NCBI RefSeq assembly: GCF_004117055.1
Contig: NZ_CP026363.1
Coordinates: forward strand, 3,867,001-3,931,000
Direction of reading: 5' to 3'
From: Brevibacillus agri
GTDB taxonomy: Bacteria > Bacillota > Bacilli > Brevibacillales > Brevibacillaceae
DNA length: 64,000 nt
The notes under the pieces were generated by a model. That model searched no databases and was not told the DNA's origin. It saw only the letters and a list, made by a program, of their open reading frames with translations. Made by a program: the position numbers and the translations under genes. This document shows positions 35,751-44,612 of this stretch, in pieces. Every line of letters begins with the position of its first letter. Position 1 is the first letter of the stretch.

Positions 35751-35844
35751 ATTCAGCACCAAAGGTAAAATTCTCTACATTTAAACATTTTGTTTGTGGA
35801 TCAACATTGAGTAGTAAGACTAAAACTGTGTTTAATCCAAGTAC

Positions 35845-36465
35845 TTATGGATTAAGTTTTACAGTCCCTGTTGACCAGAAAATACCTCTTAATGAGCTTT
35901 CTAAATTGGCACCAGCAATAACTTTTAGATGACTGCTTGTTTCCCAATGGTTCCAGTTATAGGAACTATTAGGCTGTAGGTATTCAAAATGAATACCAGC
36001 TCCGTAATTTTTGTATCTTACTGACTGTGAAGAGTTGAAGGCCCCAAACCAGTGTTCGATGACATCAATACCATCCGAACCTGGGGAAATAACAATATTT
36101 GTTGGTTGTACATAATCAGACTGACAAGACGTCCCTGAACCATAATAACAAGTATAGCCATAGTACCTAAGGTAGTTTCTATTTTGTTTATGCAGCACCC
36201 TTGCATGCTGATCGGCTCCACCATTACCTCTATATAAAACATTGACTAATTCACGCGAACTCAAGTCGGCAGTATTTCGTACCTCGTATTGAAGTATTTT
36301 GTGATCCACACTCAAAGATGAAGTTAGAGGAGTATTGTTAGCATAGTATTTTTTCAGCGTACCTTCTGAACCTGCGACCAGATTAAGATCGGTTGCAGCG
36401 TAAACAGCAACAGCAAAAATAGATACCGATAGTAGCATCGTCAATGAAACTATAAACTTCCTCAG
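35845..36465 (-). CDS. Secreted protein of unknown function, AT-rich gene
   Basis: A protein of about 206 residues. With a CTG start at 36465, 9 bases after AAGGAGAGG, it begins MRKFIVSLTMLLSVSIFAVA, a clean signal peptide cut near VYA-AT. TTG 36444 and ATG 36438 would shorten the signal. The mature part is Tyr/Ser/Asn-rich with one Cys pair (YTCYYGSGTSCQ). I recognise no family. Base composition is clearly more AT-rich than its neighbours, and it lies beside an insertion sequence, so acquisition by transfer is likely. Confidence 0.65.
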   Translation of the reverse strand: MRKFIVSLTMLLSVSIFAVAVYAATDLNLVAGSEGTLKKYYANNTPLTSSLSVDHKILQYEVRNTADLSSRELVNVLYRGNGGADQHARVLHKQNRNYLRYYGYTCYYGSGTSCQSDYVQPTNIVISPGSDGIDVIEHWFGAFNSSQSVRYKNYGAGIHFEYLQPNSSYNWNHWETSSHLKVIAGANLESSLRGIFWSTGTVKLNP

Positions 36466-36740
36466 CCTAAATAACCTCTCCTTTTTTGTAATATATATCC
36501 AATTTCACACATCTTCTATTCATTACAAAAGGGAGCATAGAACCATTATAATAGGTAAAAAAGTCACATAATTGGAAACTTTCAGGGAAAACTATCCATT
36601 CACTCGATAAGAAATAAAATCAAACTCTTTCGTCGCGAGCTACTCGTTACGACAAACTAGCAAAGTCATTCTTGTTGTTGATATACGACCGCTATTTTCT
36701 TGACTCAATAATGCTTTTCCAGCCACGCCCTAGTCTTTTG
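36466..36740. other. AT-rich intergenic stretch
   Basis: About 275 bases between the secreted-protein gene and the DUF4931 gene. AT-rich near 36480-36560, probably carrying the promoter of the secreted-protein gene (minus strand). No gene, repeat or RNA recognised. Confidence 0.4.
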
Positions 36741-37499
36741 TCAAAAATAATGCCTTCTCATCTCCTCCACCATTTCCTCCAGATTGTTCGCTACTTGCGG
36801 AATCGAATAGCCGACGTACAGCGGGGAAGTCACGAAGCGCGGCACCGCCTTGGCGATCAGCTTTTCTTTCCATTGATAAAAGAAGAAGTTGTAGCTCTGG
36901 TTGCGCGGGTTGACGTGGTGAAGAATCCAGTGCGCCAAAATTTGCAAATAATCAGCCATTTTGGGCAGCCGATCCAGGTCGGACAAAATGACGTTGTACT
37001 CAAAAAAGCCCGCGCGCGGATGCGTCGAGAGCGAACACTCCACCCCTGACTCCCGGTCGATGGTGATGCCGTGAAAGTCGCTGTCCCTGAGTTGCGCGCG
37101 ATAGTCGTAACCCGTCAGCCCGACGATCTGCATGTGCGGGTGGCGAATGCTCCCGCCGGAATACAGCCCGTGGTTTTTGAAAAAGAGCACAGAGCGAAAA
37201 GAGCCGCTTCGCTCCATCTCCAGCCACTTTTCCACGCCAAAGGAAAGCAGGGCGTGCACGTGCTCCCGGGAGTAGGAGGACCAGTCGCCGTTGCACTCAT
37301 CCGATTCAATCAAGACGGTCTGATACGTATCCTGCAGGACGGGAAATTTGTTCATCAGCCAGATCATGGAACCGCGCTGCTCCAGCACATCTGTCAAGCT
37401 GCCGCGATCGCAGAACGGACACGCTGTTTCCCTGTTGATTACGCTCTCCGGCTTTTTTCTGCCGATGTGCATGTTAAAGTGCAAGTGTGTCTGCGCCAT
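36741..37499 (-). CDS. DUF4931 protein, GalT/HIT-like
   Basis: A 252-residue protein resembling galactose-1-phosphate uridylyltransferase. CPFC near residue 27 suggests a zinc site; RHPHMQIVG near 118 matches the HPHxQ active-site motif of GalT, where the middle His is the nucleotidylated nucleophile. No galactose genes are nearby, so the substrate is open; a nucleotidyl transferase or hydrolase is inferred. AGGGACA precedes the ATG. Confidence 0.82.
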   Translation of the reverse strand: MAQTHLHFNMHIGRKKPESVINRETACPFCDRGSLTDVLEQRGSMIWLMNKFPVLQDTYQTVLIESDECNGDWSSYSREHVHALLSFGVEKWLEMERSGSFRSVLFFKNHGLYSGGSIRHPHMQIVGLTGYDYRAQLRDSDFHGITIDRESGVECSLSTHPRAGFFEYNVILSDLDRLPKMADYLQILAHWILHHVNPRNQSYNFFFYQWKEKLIAKAVPRFVTSPLYVGYSIPQVANNLEEMVEEMRRHYF

Positions 37500-37695
37500 C
37501 CAAAGTGTCCCTCCAATTTCTGGATACCTCCACTTTACACCGATTCGCGCGGAAAATCATGACGTATTTTCGCTCCCGCCATCAACTAGCCACAAATTGG
37601 CCTATTTTTCCATTTTTTGCGCGCTCGTTTCTTTTTTTACCCCAAATGGGTTGCATATAATGGGAGCAGCGATAACCGGAAAGGTGTTGGATGCG

Positions 37696-37932
37696 ATGGA
37701 AAAATCATTCTATTACCCGGTGAGCTGGAGTGAAGCCCACCGCTACAAGGCACTGCTCGATCAAGAGGGAGTGCCTTACGAAATCCAGTCTCCGCTCGAT
37801 CTGCCCATTTTGGAAGAAGGCAAGCTCGCGATTGTCTTCCCTTCCATCCCGCTTCGGCTGTACGCGTGGGTACGTACCTTGTTTTATCGCGACGGCCTGC
37901 GCTATCCCGATACGTTTTCTTCCTTCAGGTAA
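37696..37932 (+). CDS. Small conserved-looking hypothetical protein
   Basis: A 78-residue soluble protein (MEKSFYYPVSWSEAHRYKAL...) with a compact alpha/beta-like pattern and no signal peptide, transmembrane helix or metal motif. The ribosome binding site (AAGGTG) is further from the ATG than usual. Codon usage is like its neighbours. I do not recognise it; it precedes the L,D-transpeptidase gene by 88 bases. Confidence 0.6.
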   Translation: MEKSFYYPVSWSEAHRYKALLDQEGVPYEIQSPLDLPILEEGKLAIVFPSIPLRLYAWVRTLFYRDGLRYPDTFSSFR

Positions 37933-38020
37933 AAGAGCGTGTCCCAAGTACCCCTCCCTCCCTTTCACATAAGATAGGAATAGCAATGTCGCGAGCGGCT
38001 GCAAAAAGGGAGGTGAGGGA

Positions 38021-38383
38021 ATGCCTGCATACAACATTCGCATTTCGATCGCGAAGCTCAGGCTCGATCTGTACGACGGAAACAAGCTCGTTCGCTCCTA
38101 CCCGGTTGCGCTGGGCAAAATCGCCACGGCGACACCGCGCGGAGACTTCACCATCATCAACAAGGTGCCCTATCCGAACTCATACCCCGGAGGCCCGCTC
38201 AGCGTCTTCGGGACGTACTGGCTGGGACTCAGCAAGCCACATTACGGCATACACGGAACGAACAACCCGTCCTCCATCGGAAAATACGTCTCGCACGGCT
38301 GCATTCGCATGTACAACCAGGACGTCAACGCCTTGGCGAAGCTCGTCCCCATCGGCACCCCCGTGCGCATCCGGCAGCAGTGA
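38021..38383 (+). CDS. L,D-transpeptidase (YkuD domain)
   Basis: A 120-residue minimal YkuD domain. [20 protein letters not shown] and the catalytic motif SHGCIRMYN near residue 97 are complete, so the enzyme should be active: it cross-links peptidoglycan stems or cuts them through the Cys. It lacks the LysM domain and signal peptide found in B. subtilis YkuD-type proteins; short cytoplasm-synthesised forms of this kind are found on spores. GGGAGG precedes the ATG. Confidence 0.9.
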   Translation: MPAYNIRISIAKLRLDLYDGNKLVRSYPVALGKIATATPRGDFTIINKVPYPNSYPGGPLSVFGTYWLGLSKPHYGIHGTNNPSSIGKYVSHGCIRMYNQDVNALAKLVPIGTPVRIRQQ

Positions 38384-38391
38384 CGACACGC

Positions 38392-38428
38392 AAAGACCCG
38401 CCTCTTTTTGCAAAAGGCGGGTCTTTTT
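38392..38428 (+). terminator. Terminator after the L,D-transpeptidase gene
   Basis: AAAGACCCGCCT-ctttttgcaaa-AGGCGGGTCTTTTT: a 12-bp perfect stem flanked by A and T runs; may also serve the minus-strand small gene ending at 38428. Confidence 0.9.
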
Positions 38429-38649
38429 CACATGCAATGCTTATTCTTTTTGGCGACCGTCTGCTGGTCTTCCGTCTCCAAATATACGAGAAATCTTCGG
38501 GCTTGCTTGTACATGATCGACAGCGTCAATTCCCTGATCTTGTTCATGATCGCTTCTTTGTCCTTCGGATGGACTTCGCAAGCGAGCCTTTCTTCTTGCA
38601 ACGCTAGGTAAGACATCACCCATTCCGGGTCCAACTTATAAGCAGGCAA
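38428..38649 (-). CDS. Small hypothetical protein
   Basis: A 73-residue, mostly helical, charged protein (LDPEWVMSYLALQEERLACE...) without membrane segment or known motif. A TTG start at 38649 is supported by AGAGGAG 9 bases upstream. Its stop coincides with the edge of the shared terminator. I do not recognise a family. Confidence 0.6.
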   Translation of the reverse strand: MPAYKLDPEWVMSYLALQEERLACEVHPKDKEAIMNKIRELTLSIMYKQARRFLVYLETEDQQTVAKKNKHCM

Positions 38650-38757
38650 CGACAGCGACTCCTCTACTCTAGTGATCTTCTCTAGTCTACAGGAGATCGG
38701 CGTCGCTTTCCCAGCCTCAATAACTGGCTAAGCACACAGAGATTGGCACGCTGCCAA

Positions 38758-40674
38758 TTACTTCCCCTGCTCCAGTTCCTCGACCAGCGCAGACAGCTCC
38801 GCCCAACGCTCCACGGCCGCTTCCAACTCGGCTGTCACCTGCTGCTCCTCGGCAAACAGCTTTTCTACCTTGCCGTAGTCGCTGCCCGCCCCGGCAATTT
38901 CTTTTTTCAGCAGCGCGAGGCGTTCTTCCAGCGAAGCGATTTTGCCTTCGATCGTATCCCAATCCTTCTGATCTTTATAGGAGAGCTTTTTCGTGCGGTT
39001 GTTGCCGCGAGTCGCCTGACTGCCCGGCTGCTTCTCGGCTGGCTGCTGCTGCGCCCCGGCAGAGGCTGCCGCGTTCTCTCTCCGCTTTTCTTCCAGATAT
39101 TCGGAATAGTTGCCTGTAAAGTGGCGAATCTGCCCGTTGCCCTCAAAGGCGAACAGATGGTCAACCGTGCGATCGAGAAAATAGCGATCGTGGGAAACGG
39201 TAATGACCGCTCCGGGAAACTGCTCCAAGTAGTCTTCCAAAATGCTCAACGTCTGGATGTCGAGATCGTTGGTCGGCTCATCCAAAAACAGCACGTTCGG
39301 CTCGCCCATCAACGTCCGCAGCAAGTACAGCCTGCGCCGCTCGCCGCCGGACAGCTTGGATATCGGCGTCCACTGCATCGACGGGGAAAACAGAAAGCGC
39401 TCCAGCATTTGCGAAGCCGTAATCGCCTCTCCGTTGCTCGTCGTAATCACTTCTGCCGCTTCCTTGACGTACTCGATCACTCGCAGCTTTTCGTCCATCT
39501 CCACGCTGTCCTGCGTGTAGTAGGCGATTTTCACCGTCGTGCCGACGTCAATCGTTCCGCTGTCAGGCTGGATGCGGCCCGCAAGCATGTTTAAGAGCGT
39601 CGATTTGCCGCTGCCGTTTGGACCGATAATCCCGACGCGATCTCCTGGCAACACGATATAGCTGAAGTCGTCGACCAGCTTTTTATCCCCGTACGCTTTT
39701 TCGATGTGCTCGATCTCGATGACCTTTTTGCCCAGGCGGCTTGCGCCCAGCGCCATTTCCAGCTTCGCCGCCGGACCGTCCACCGTCCGATCGCGCAACT
39801 CCTCTACCCGCTGGACGCGCGCTTTTTGCTTGGTCGTCCGCGCTTTGGCCCCCCGGCGCAGCCAGGCCAGCTCGCGGCGCAGCAAATTTTGCCGCTTGTC
39901 CTCTGCCGCCGCCTCGTTTTCTTCGCGCTCGGCTTTTTTCTCCAAAAACGTCGCGTAGTTGCCTTCGTAGCTGTACAGCTTGCCGCGATCCAGCTCGAAC
40001 GTGCGGTTCGTCACGCGATCGAGGAAATAGCGATCGTGCGTGACGAGCAGCAAGGCGCCTTTGTAGCGGGACAAGTATTCCTCCAGCCACTCAACCGTCT
40101 CGTTGTCGATATGGTTCGTCGGCTCGTCGAGAATCAGCAAATCGGCTGGCTGGATCAGCGCTCTTGCCATCGCTACCCGCTTGCGCTGGCCGCCAGACAG
40201 CTCTTTTACTTTTTGCGAAAAGTTGGACAGACCGAGCTTGGTCAAAATCATTTTCGCCTGGGTATTGCTCTCCCACGCATCGGCCGCATCCATCCGGCTT
40301 TGGACGGCAAACAGCCGCGCCTGCTTTTTCTCGTCTTCCGGGTCTTGCTGCACCGCTTCCAGCGCTACCTCGTATTCCCGCAGCAACTGGATGAGCGGGG
40401 ACTCTCCGTAAAAAACTTGCGCAAGCACCGTAGATTCTTCATCGAAGCTCGGATTTTGCGGCAAATATTCCACGTGAAAATGGTTCGCATGAACGATTTT
40501 TCCGCTATCGGGCGTATCTTGTCCCGCCATGATCCGCAGCAGAGATGATTTTCCTGTGCCGTTGACTCCGATCAGGCCGATCCGCTGCTGCTCTGCGATA
40601 TGAAAGGAGATGTTATCGAACAAAACTTTCTCTCCGTAGCTTTTGGAGAGGTTTTCTACTGAAATAATCTGCAT
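38758..40674 (-). CDS. ABC-F family ATPase, YfmR/Uup-like
   Basis: A 638-residue soluble protein with two ABC domains and no membrane part; ABC-F proteins act on ribosomes. Domain 1 has GVNGTGKSSLL and LSGGQRKRVAMAR, with LILDEPTNHIDNETVEWL; domain 2 has GPNGSGKSTLL and LSGGERRRLYLLR. The interdomain linker contains RRELAWLRRGAKARTTKQKARVQR, typical of Uup/YfmR, and the C-terminus is a coiled coil. YfmR eases translation of difficult stretches such as polyproline. ATG at 40674 follows AGGTGACG. Confidence 0.94.
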   Translation of the reverse strand: MQIISVENLSKSYGEKVLFDNISFHIAEQQRIGLIGVNGTGKSSLLRIMAGQDTPDSGKIVHANHFHVEYLPQNPSFDEESTVLAQVFYGESPLIQLLREYEVALEAVQQDPEDEKKQARLFAVQSRMDAADAWESNTQAKMILTKLGLSNFSQKVKELSGGQRKRVAMARALIQPADLLILDEPTNHIDNETVEWLEEYLSRYKGALLLVTHDRYFLDRVTNRTFELDRGKLYSYEGNYATFLEKKAEREENEAAAEDKRQNLLRRELAWLRRGAKARTTKQKARVQRVEELRDRTVDGPAAKLEMALGASRLGKKVIEIEHIEKAYGDKKLVDDFSYIVLPGDRVGIIGPNGSGKSTLLNMLAGRIQPDSGTIDVGTTVKIAYYTQDSVEMDEKLRVIEYVKEAAEVITTSNGEAITASQMLERFLFSPSMQWTPISKLSGGERRRLYLLRTLMGEPNVLFLDEPTNDLDIQTLSILEDYLEQFPGAVITVSHDRYFLDRTVDHLFAFEGNGQIRHFTGNYSEYLEEKRRENAAASAGAQQQPAEKQPGSQATRGNNRTKKLSYKDQKDWDTIEGKIASLEERLALLKKEIAGAGSDYGKVEKLFAEEQQVTAELEAAVERWAELSALVEELEQGK

Positions 40675-40781
40675 GGTCGTCGTCACCTGTACTTTTCGAT
40701 TTGCCGTCCTCACAGAATCGTACCATTTTTTTCGCGGAAGCTCTAGGGACTGACTGCCCGCAAATTGCCTGCCGCCAGATC

Positions 40782-40819
40782 AAAAGCAGGCGTACTCCCT
40801 GCAATCGAGAGTACGCCTG
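40782..40819 (-). terminator. Terminator after the sirtuin gene
   Basis: Minus-strand CAGGCGTACTC-11 nt-GAGTACGCCTG followed by CTTTTG, immediately after the stop at 40828. Confidence 0.75.
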
Positions 40820-40827
40820 CCGTTCAT

Positions 40828-41550
40828 TCAACGGTGAAGCCACTGTTCTGTGCGCGACAGCAGCTCGCCGATTTTCACATCGTGCACGACCAAGTCCGCC
40901 CATCCGTCCAGCGGAGTCGGCTCCTGGTTGACGATCACCAGCCTGGCTCCGTTTTCTTTGGCGCGCTGCGGAAACCAGTTGGCGGGACTGACCGTAAGCG
41001 ACGAGCCGAGCACGATCAATAGCGGCGCGCGCTCTGTCCATTCCACTGCCAGGTCAATCTGCGACTGGGGCAACGCCTCTCCGAACAGGACGACATCCGG
41101 ACGAACGAAGCCTCCGCACTCACACTGGCTTCCTTCCTCCTGCAAATACCGCTCGCTCGGGTAGCTTTTCCGGCAGCGAATGCAACTGACCGTCGTCAAC
41201 GTCCCGTGAAGCTGTGCGACCGCCCGACTCCCGGCCCGCTGGTGAAAGCCGTCTACATTTTGCGTGATGATGCCGGCAAGCAGGCCGCGCTGCTCCCATT
41301 TTGCCAATATTTCATGCCCGGCGTGCGGTTTGCAGGAGCAAAGCCCCTCGATTCGCATCCGGTAAAACTCCACGAACGACTCGCGGTTGCTTCGCATCGC
41401 TTGCGTGCTCGCGAGCTTTTGCGGATCATTTCCGCGCCACAGTCCGGTCTGCGAGCGAAAATCCGGCAAGCCGCTTTCCGTCGACATGCCAGCACCCGTA
41501 AAGACGACCGCGCCCGGCGATTCCTGCAGCCATTTGGCAAGCGCTTCCAT
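40828..41550 (-). CDS. SIR2-family NAD-dependent protein deacylase
   Basis: A 240-residue sirtuin. FTGAGMSTESGLPDFRS is the NAD-binding GAG motif, TQNVDGFHQRAG and AQLHGTL the active site with the catalytic His, and CIRCRKSY...CECGGFVRPD the four-Cys zinc site. It removes acyl groups from lysines of metabolic enzymes. ATG at 41550 has AGAGGGAG 6 bases upstream; a nearby ATG at 41556 is too close. Stands between the ABC-F gene and the cupin gene. Confidence 0.94.
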   Translation of the reverse strand: MEALAKWLQESPGAVVFTGAGMSTESGLPDFRSQTGLWRGNDPQKLASTQAMRSNRESFVEFYRMRIEGLCSCKPHAGHEILAKWEQRGLLAGIITQNVDGFHQRAGSRAVAQLHGTLTTVSCIRCRKSYPSERYLQEEGSQCECGGFVRPDVVLFGEALPQSQIDLAVEWTERAPLLIVLGSSLTVSPANWFPQRAKENGARLVIVNQEPTPLDGWADLVVHDVKIGELLSRTEQWLHR

Positions 41551-41608
41551 CTGCATCTCCCTCTTTCTTTTTGCCCCCATTGTATCGGAGGAAAAAGAGG
41601 GTGTACAG

Positions 41609-42400
41609 CTAGTAAGCCGCAGAGTAGCCGTACTGCTGTGGATAAGCAGTTTGCGGCTGGCTAGGCGAATAGTAGGTGTAGCCCGCCAGCTCCGGGTAAT
41701 GGGTGTACTGTCCGTACTCCGGCGGCTGCGTGTAAGCCGCAGCATCGTAGTAGGAGTTCACCGGCCATTGGCTGGAATACTGACTGGAATAGTCGTAGTG
41801 CGGATATTGGCTGGAAGTGTGCTGCCATTGGCTCTGGCCCTGGTTGGGAGCGGGGTTTGCCCCCTGCTGGCAGCCGAACGGCGGGCCGATGACGACGGTC
41901 CGGGTAATCGGCGCAAAGGTGTCTTTTACCTTCGCTTCGTCAAGGCAATACGTGTGTGCCCAGATGCTCGCCGGGGTCAGTCGCAGGATGTCGGAGCCGA
42001 AAATCACTTCCGGTACAGGCGCGTCGAATATCGCGATCAGATGGGTATCGTCCGTCATGGCTACTTCATAGTGCCACCAGCCCTGCGGCACGTTCGCCAC
42101 TTGCCGCGGCTTGATATTGAAGTTGAGCAACTGGTATGTAAACGGGTTGATGATCGAAACGATCGCCTCTCCCGTCACACAGTAGACGAGCTCGGAAGCG
42201 TTTTGGTGAATATGCGGCTCAATCACATTTCCCGTCGTCAGGAAAATGTCGAGCAACGACGTGTTGCCAAGCGTGTTCAGTTGCTGGATGCCGAGCGCGT
42301 CAATGAAGTTCCCGGCGTCTTTGCGAAAAAACGTGTTGTTGCGCAGATCGTATGTGAATTGCGTATTGGGTGAAGTGTAATCCCGATAGGATGTAGCCAT
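41609..42400 (-). CDS. Cupin-domain protein with Tyr/Gln/Ser/Pro-rich C-terminal tail
   Basis: A 263-residue protein in two parts. Residues 1-175 hold a cupin barrel: VIEPHIHQNASELVYCVTG matches motif 1 (HxH...E) and VANVPQGWWHYE motif 2 (final His). Residues 185-263 are low complexity with very frequent Tyr (YPHYDYSSQYSSQW, YGQYTHYPELAGYTYYSP). Such tails suit cross-linking or surface-coat proteins; a spore-coat role is inferred, not shown. No signal peptide. GGAGGG precedes the ATG. Confidence 0.8.
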   Translation of the reverse strand: MATSYRDYTSPNTQFTYDLRNNTFFRKDAGNFIDALGIQQLNTLGNTSLLDIFLTTGNVIEPHIHQNASELVYCVTGEAIVSIINPFTYQLLNFNIKPRQVANVPQGWWHYEVAMTDDTHLIAIFDAPVPEVIFGSDILRLTPASIWAHTYCLDEAKVKDTFAPITRTVVIGPPFGCQQGANPAPNQGQSQWQHTSSQYPHYDYSSQYSSQWPVNSYYDAAAYTQPPEYGQYTHYPELAGYTYYSPSQPQTAYPQQYGYSAAY

Positions 42401-42592
42401 CTGTCCAATTTTCCCTCCAACATGTGGGTATATGTCTCATACGTATCCATATTCCGCTGCCCTCAGTTGGTGCGCCCATGTTTAGGCGCCGCTTTGCTCG
42501 CTACGGCCTGCGCGCATGCCTTTACACTCTTCCTCCTTTTATACATATGGTGATAACAGTCGCGCCAAGTTCTCTTTTGGAGGGGATGGGAA

Positions 42593-43309
42593 GTGGCCAC
42601 CTATTTCGTTTCGGATATTCATGGACAGAATCAGGCTTTTCAGCGGGCATTGCGTGATGCCTCTTTTTCCCCGCAGTCAGGGGATCGGCTCTATGTGATT
42701 GGCGACATGATCGACCGCGGGCCCGAGTCCAAGGAAGTGCTGTTCGAGCTGTTCCGCCTCCGCCAGCAGCACCCGAACCAAGTCTTTCTGCTCAAAGGCA
42801 ATCACGAGCAGATGCTGGAAGATTGGCTGCTTGGGCAAGGAAATCCGGAGCTTTACTTGCGCTACAACGGAGGGGATGCCACGATCCGTTCGCTGCTCGG
42901 CCCTCATCCGCTGCGCCGGGCGTTTCTGCATTCCATGCCGTCTGCCGCAGAACAGGAAGAAGCCCGGCGGTTGATTTTGGCCGAGTACCCGGGGCTGTTG
43001 CCGTCCTTGTCCAGCCTGCCTTTGTACATGGAGCTTCCGGCTGACCCGCAATCAGGAGCGCCCGCGGTTCTCCTGGTCCATGCCGGGATTCGCCCGGGAA
43101 TCCCTCTGCACGAGCAAAATCCAGAAGATCTCCTGTGGATTCGGAAGCCCTTCTACCTTTATTATGGAGGAGACAGGCCGATCGTCTTCGGTCACACCCC
43201 TGTTCCCCGGTTGCCTGACTATGAGGGCCATGGGCCGTGGCGGCGGGGCAATCTCGTCGGGATTGACGGTGGAGCTGCTTACCGGCGCGGAATCTTGTTG
43301 GTAGAGTAG
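42593..43309 (+). CDS. Metallophosphoesterase, Ser/Thr phosphatase or Ap4A hydrolase-like
   Basis: A 238-residue calcineurin-like phosphoesterase. Metal motifs are complete: SDIHGQ at the N-terminus, GDMIDRGPES near 36, KGNHEQM near 68, VHAGIRPG near 165 and FGHTPV near 200. Pattern and size fit PrpE/ApaH/PP1-like phosphatases. GTG at 42593 has GGAGGGG 7-8 bases upstream. Natural substrate uncertain (phosphoprotein versus dinucleoside polyphosphate). Confidence 0.88.
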   Translation: MATYFVSDIHGQNQAFQRALRDASFSPQSGDRLYVIGDMIDRGPESKEVLFELFRLRQQHPNQVFLLKGNHEQMLEDWLLGQGNPELYLRYNGGDATIRSLLGPHPLRRAFLHSMPSAAEQEEARRLILAEYPGLLPSLSSLPLYMELPADPQSGAPAVLLVHAGIRPGIPLHEQNPEDLLWIRKPFYLYYGGDRPIVFGHTPVPRLPDYEGHGPWRRGNLVGIDGGAAYRRGILLVE

Positions 43310-43472
43310 CCCTCTTTGCAATCGATCTTCGTCCCGATTCGCGACGCCCAGCCCACCATGTCCGTGCGGATCATCTGAGTTCGACGACACCTCCTTTGTG
43401 TGGCAAAGCTTTGGCTCCTACCTGTGGCTACTGCTTCAGGTAGCGTTTCCCGCTTTTTTCGGACAAGCCGCT

Positions 43473-43502
43473 TTGCTTTTACAAATTGTTACTTTTTATA
43501 AT
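43473..43502 (+). promoter_or_regulatory. Predicted SigA promoter of the bdbC operon
   Basis: TTGCTT (43473-43478) and TATAAT (43497-43502), spacer 18, about 48 bases before the bdbC start. Confidence 0.6.
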
Positions 43503-43549
43503 CTACTTCCGATTCGTAATATGATAAGATAGAGGGACGAGGTGTTGTT

Positions 43550-43978
43550 ATGAAACGTCAACAAGTGATGGAACAATCCATGTTTGCGGCATGGGGCGTG
43601 TCCCTGATTGCCACAGCGGGAAGCCTGTTTTTTTCGGAAGTATTGAAGTACATACCGTGCGATCTGTGCTGGTACCAGCGAATCTTGATGTATCCGCTCA
43701 TCATTTTGCTGGGGGTGGCCTCCGCCAAAAAAGATTACAAGATGTCATCATACGCCCTGATTCTTTCGCTGATCGGCGGCTGCATCTCCCTCTACCATTA
43801 CCTGATTCAAAAGGTGCCTGCCCTGCATGAGCTGGGCAACGCTTGCGGTATCGTGCCTTGCAATACGGACTACATCAACTGGTTCGGCTTTATCACGATT
43901 CCGTTTTTGGCGCTGGTCGCCTTTACGCTGATTAGCATTCTGCTGTTCATCGTCATGAAAAACGCAAAGGAGATTTGA
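43550..43978 (+). CDS. bdbC: Disulfide bond formation protein, DsbB family (BdbC)
   Basis: A 142-residue membrane protein with four hydrophobic helices and two Cys pairs: IPCDLCWYQR after the first helix and ACGIVPCNTD in the second outer loop, the DsbB arrangement. It passes electrons from an extracellular thiol oxidase to quinone. The next gene, three bases downstream, encodes a membrane-tethered thioredoxin-like protein, probably its partner. Confidence 0.94.
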   Translation: MKRQQVMEQSMFAAWGVSLIATAGSLFFSEVLKYIPCDLCWYQRILMYPLIILLGVASAKKDYKMSSYALILSLIGGCISLYHYLIQKVPALHELGNACGIVPCNTDYINWFGFITIPFLALVAFTLISILLFIVMKNAKEI

Positions 43979-43981
43979 TGC

Positions 43982-44452
43982 ATGAAAAAAATTATCTTTT
44001 TTTCCATCCTGGTAGCTGCGCTGCTCATTGGCGCCATTGTGTACTCGGATATTTCCAACCGCGAGGCGGCTGCAGGCAACCCGTACGGAAAAGCCAATCT
44101 GAATCCGGCTACCATCGAGCAACTGAAAGATCCGCTGTACGACAACCTGATTATGCCAGAAGAGTTGAAGCAGAAGATCGAGAGCAAGGAAGACTTGTTC
44201 GTCTACTACTACAGCCCGCTGTGCGAGCATTGCCGCGCAACCACCCCGGTCCTCGTGCCAATCGTCAAGGACATGCAGATCGACATGAAAAAGCACAACC
44301 TGCTTGAATTTAATGCAAGCTGGGATGAGTTCCAGATCGAATTTACCCCGACCCTGGTTCACTACAAGGACGGCAAGGAAGTCGCTCGTCTGGTAGGCGG
44401 CCACGAAGCCGACGAGTGGAAGAAATGGCTGGAAGAGCAGAAAAAATCATAG
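43982..44452 (+). CDS. Membrane-anchored thioredoxin-like protein
   Basis: A 156-residue protein with an N-terminal signal anchor (IIFFSILVAALLIGAIVYS) and a thioredoxin fold carrying SPLCEHCRATTP as CxxC near residue 80 and the cis-Pro loop FTPTLVHY near 125. It sits outside the membrane and probably oxidises or reduces cysteines of exported proteins with BdbC as partner. The function differs from cytoplasmic thioredoxin; which direction the redox flow takes is not visible. Confidence 0.88.
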   Translation: MKKIIFFSILVAALLIGAIVYSDISNREAAAGNPYGKANLNPATIEQLKDPLYDNLIMPEELKQKIESKEDLFVYYYSPLCEHCRATTPVLVPIVKDMQIDMKKHNLLEFNASWDEFQIEFTPTLVHYKDGKEVARLVGGHEADEWKKWLEEQKKS

Positions 44453-44456
44453 TGGC

Positions 44457-44492
44457 AAAAAGCCCTCGGACTTTACCGTTCGGGGGCTTTTT
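44457..44492 (+). terminator. Terminator after the bdbC operon
   Basis: CAAAAAGCCCTCGG-actttaccgtt-CGGGGGCTTTTTG, immediately downstream of the thioredoxin-like gene. Confidence 0.85.
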
Positions 44493-44612
44493 GCTGCCTC
44501 GGTGACAAATATGTGAACGCATACAACGAGAAATAGCCCAAACGAGTCATTAGGCTTTTGGAAGCGAATGCCTATAATGGGTAATGGGGAATATTCCAGG
44601 AAAACGGAGGTA

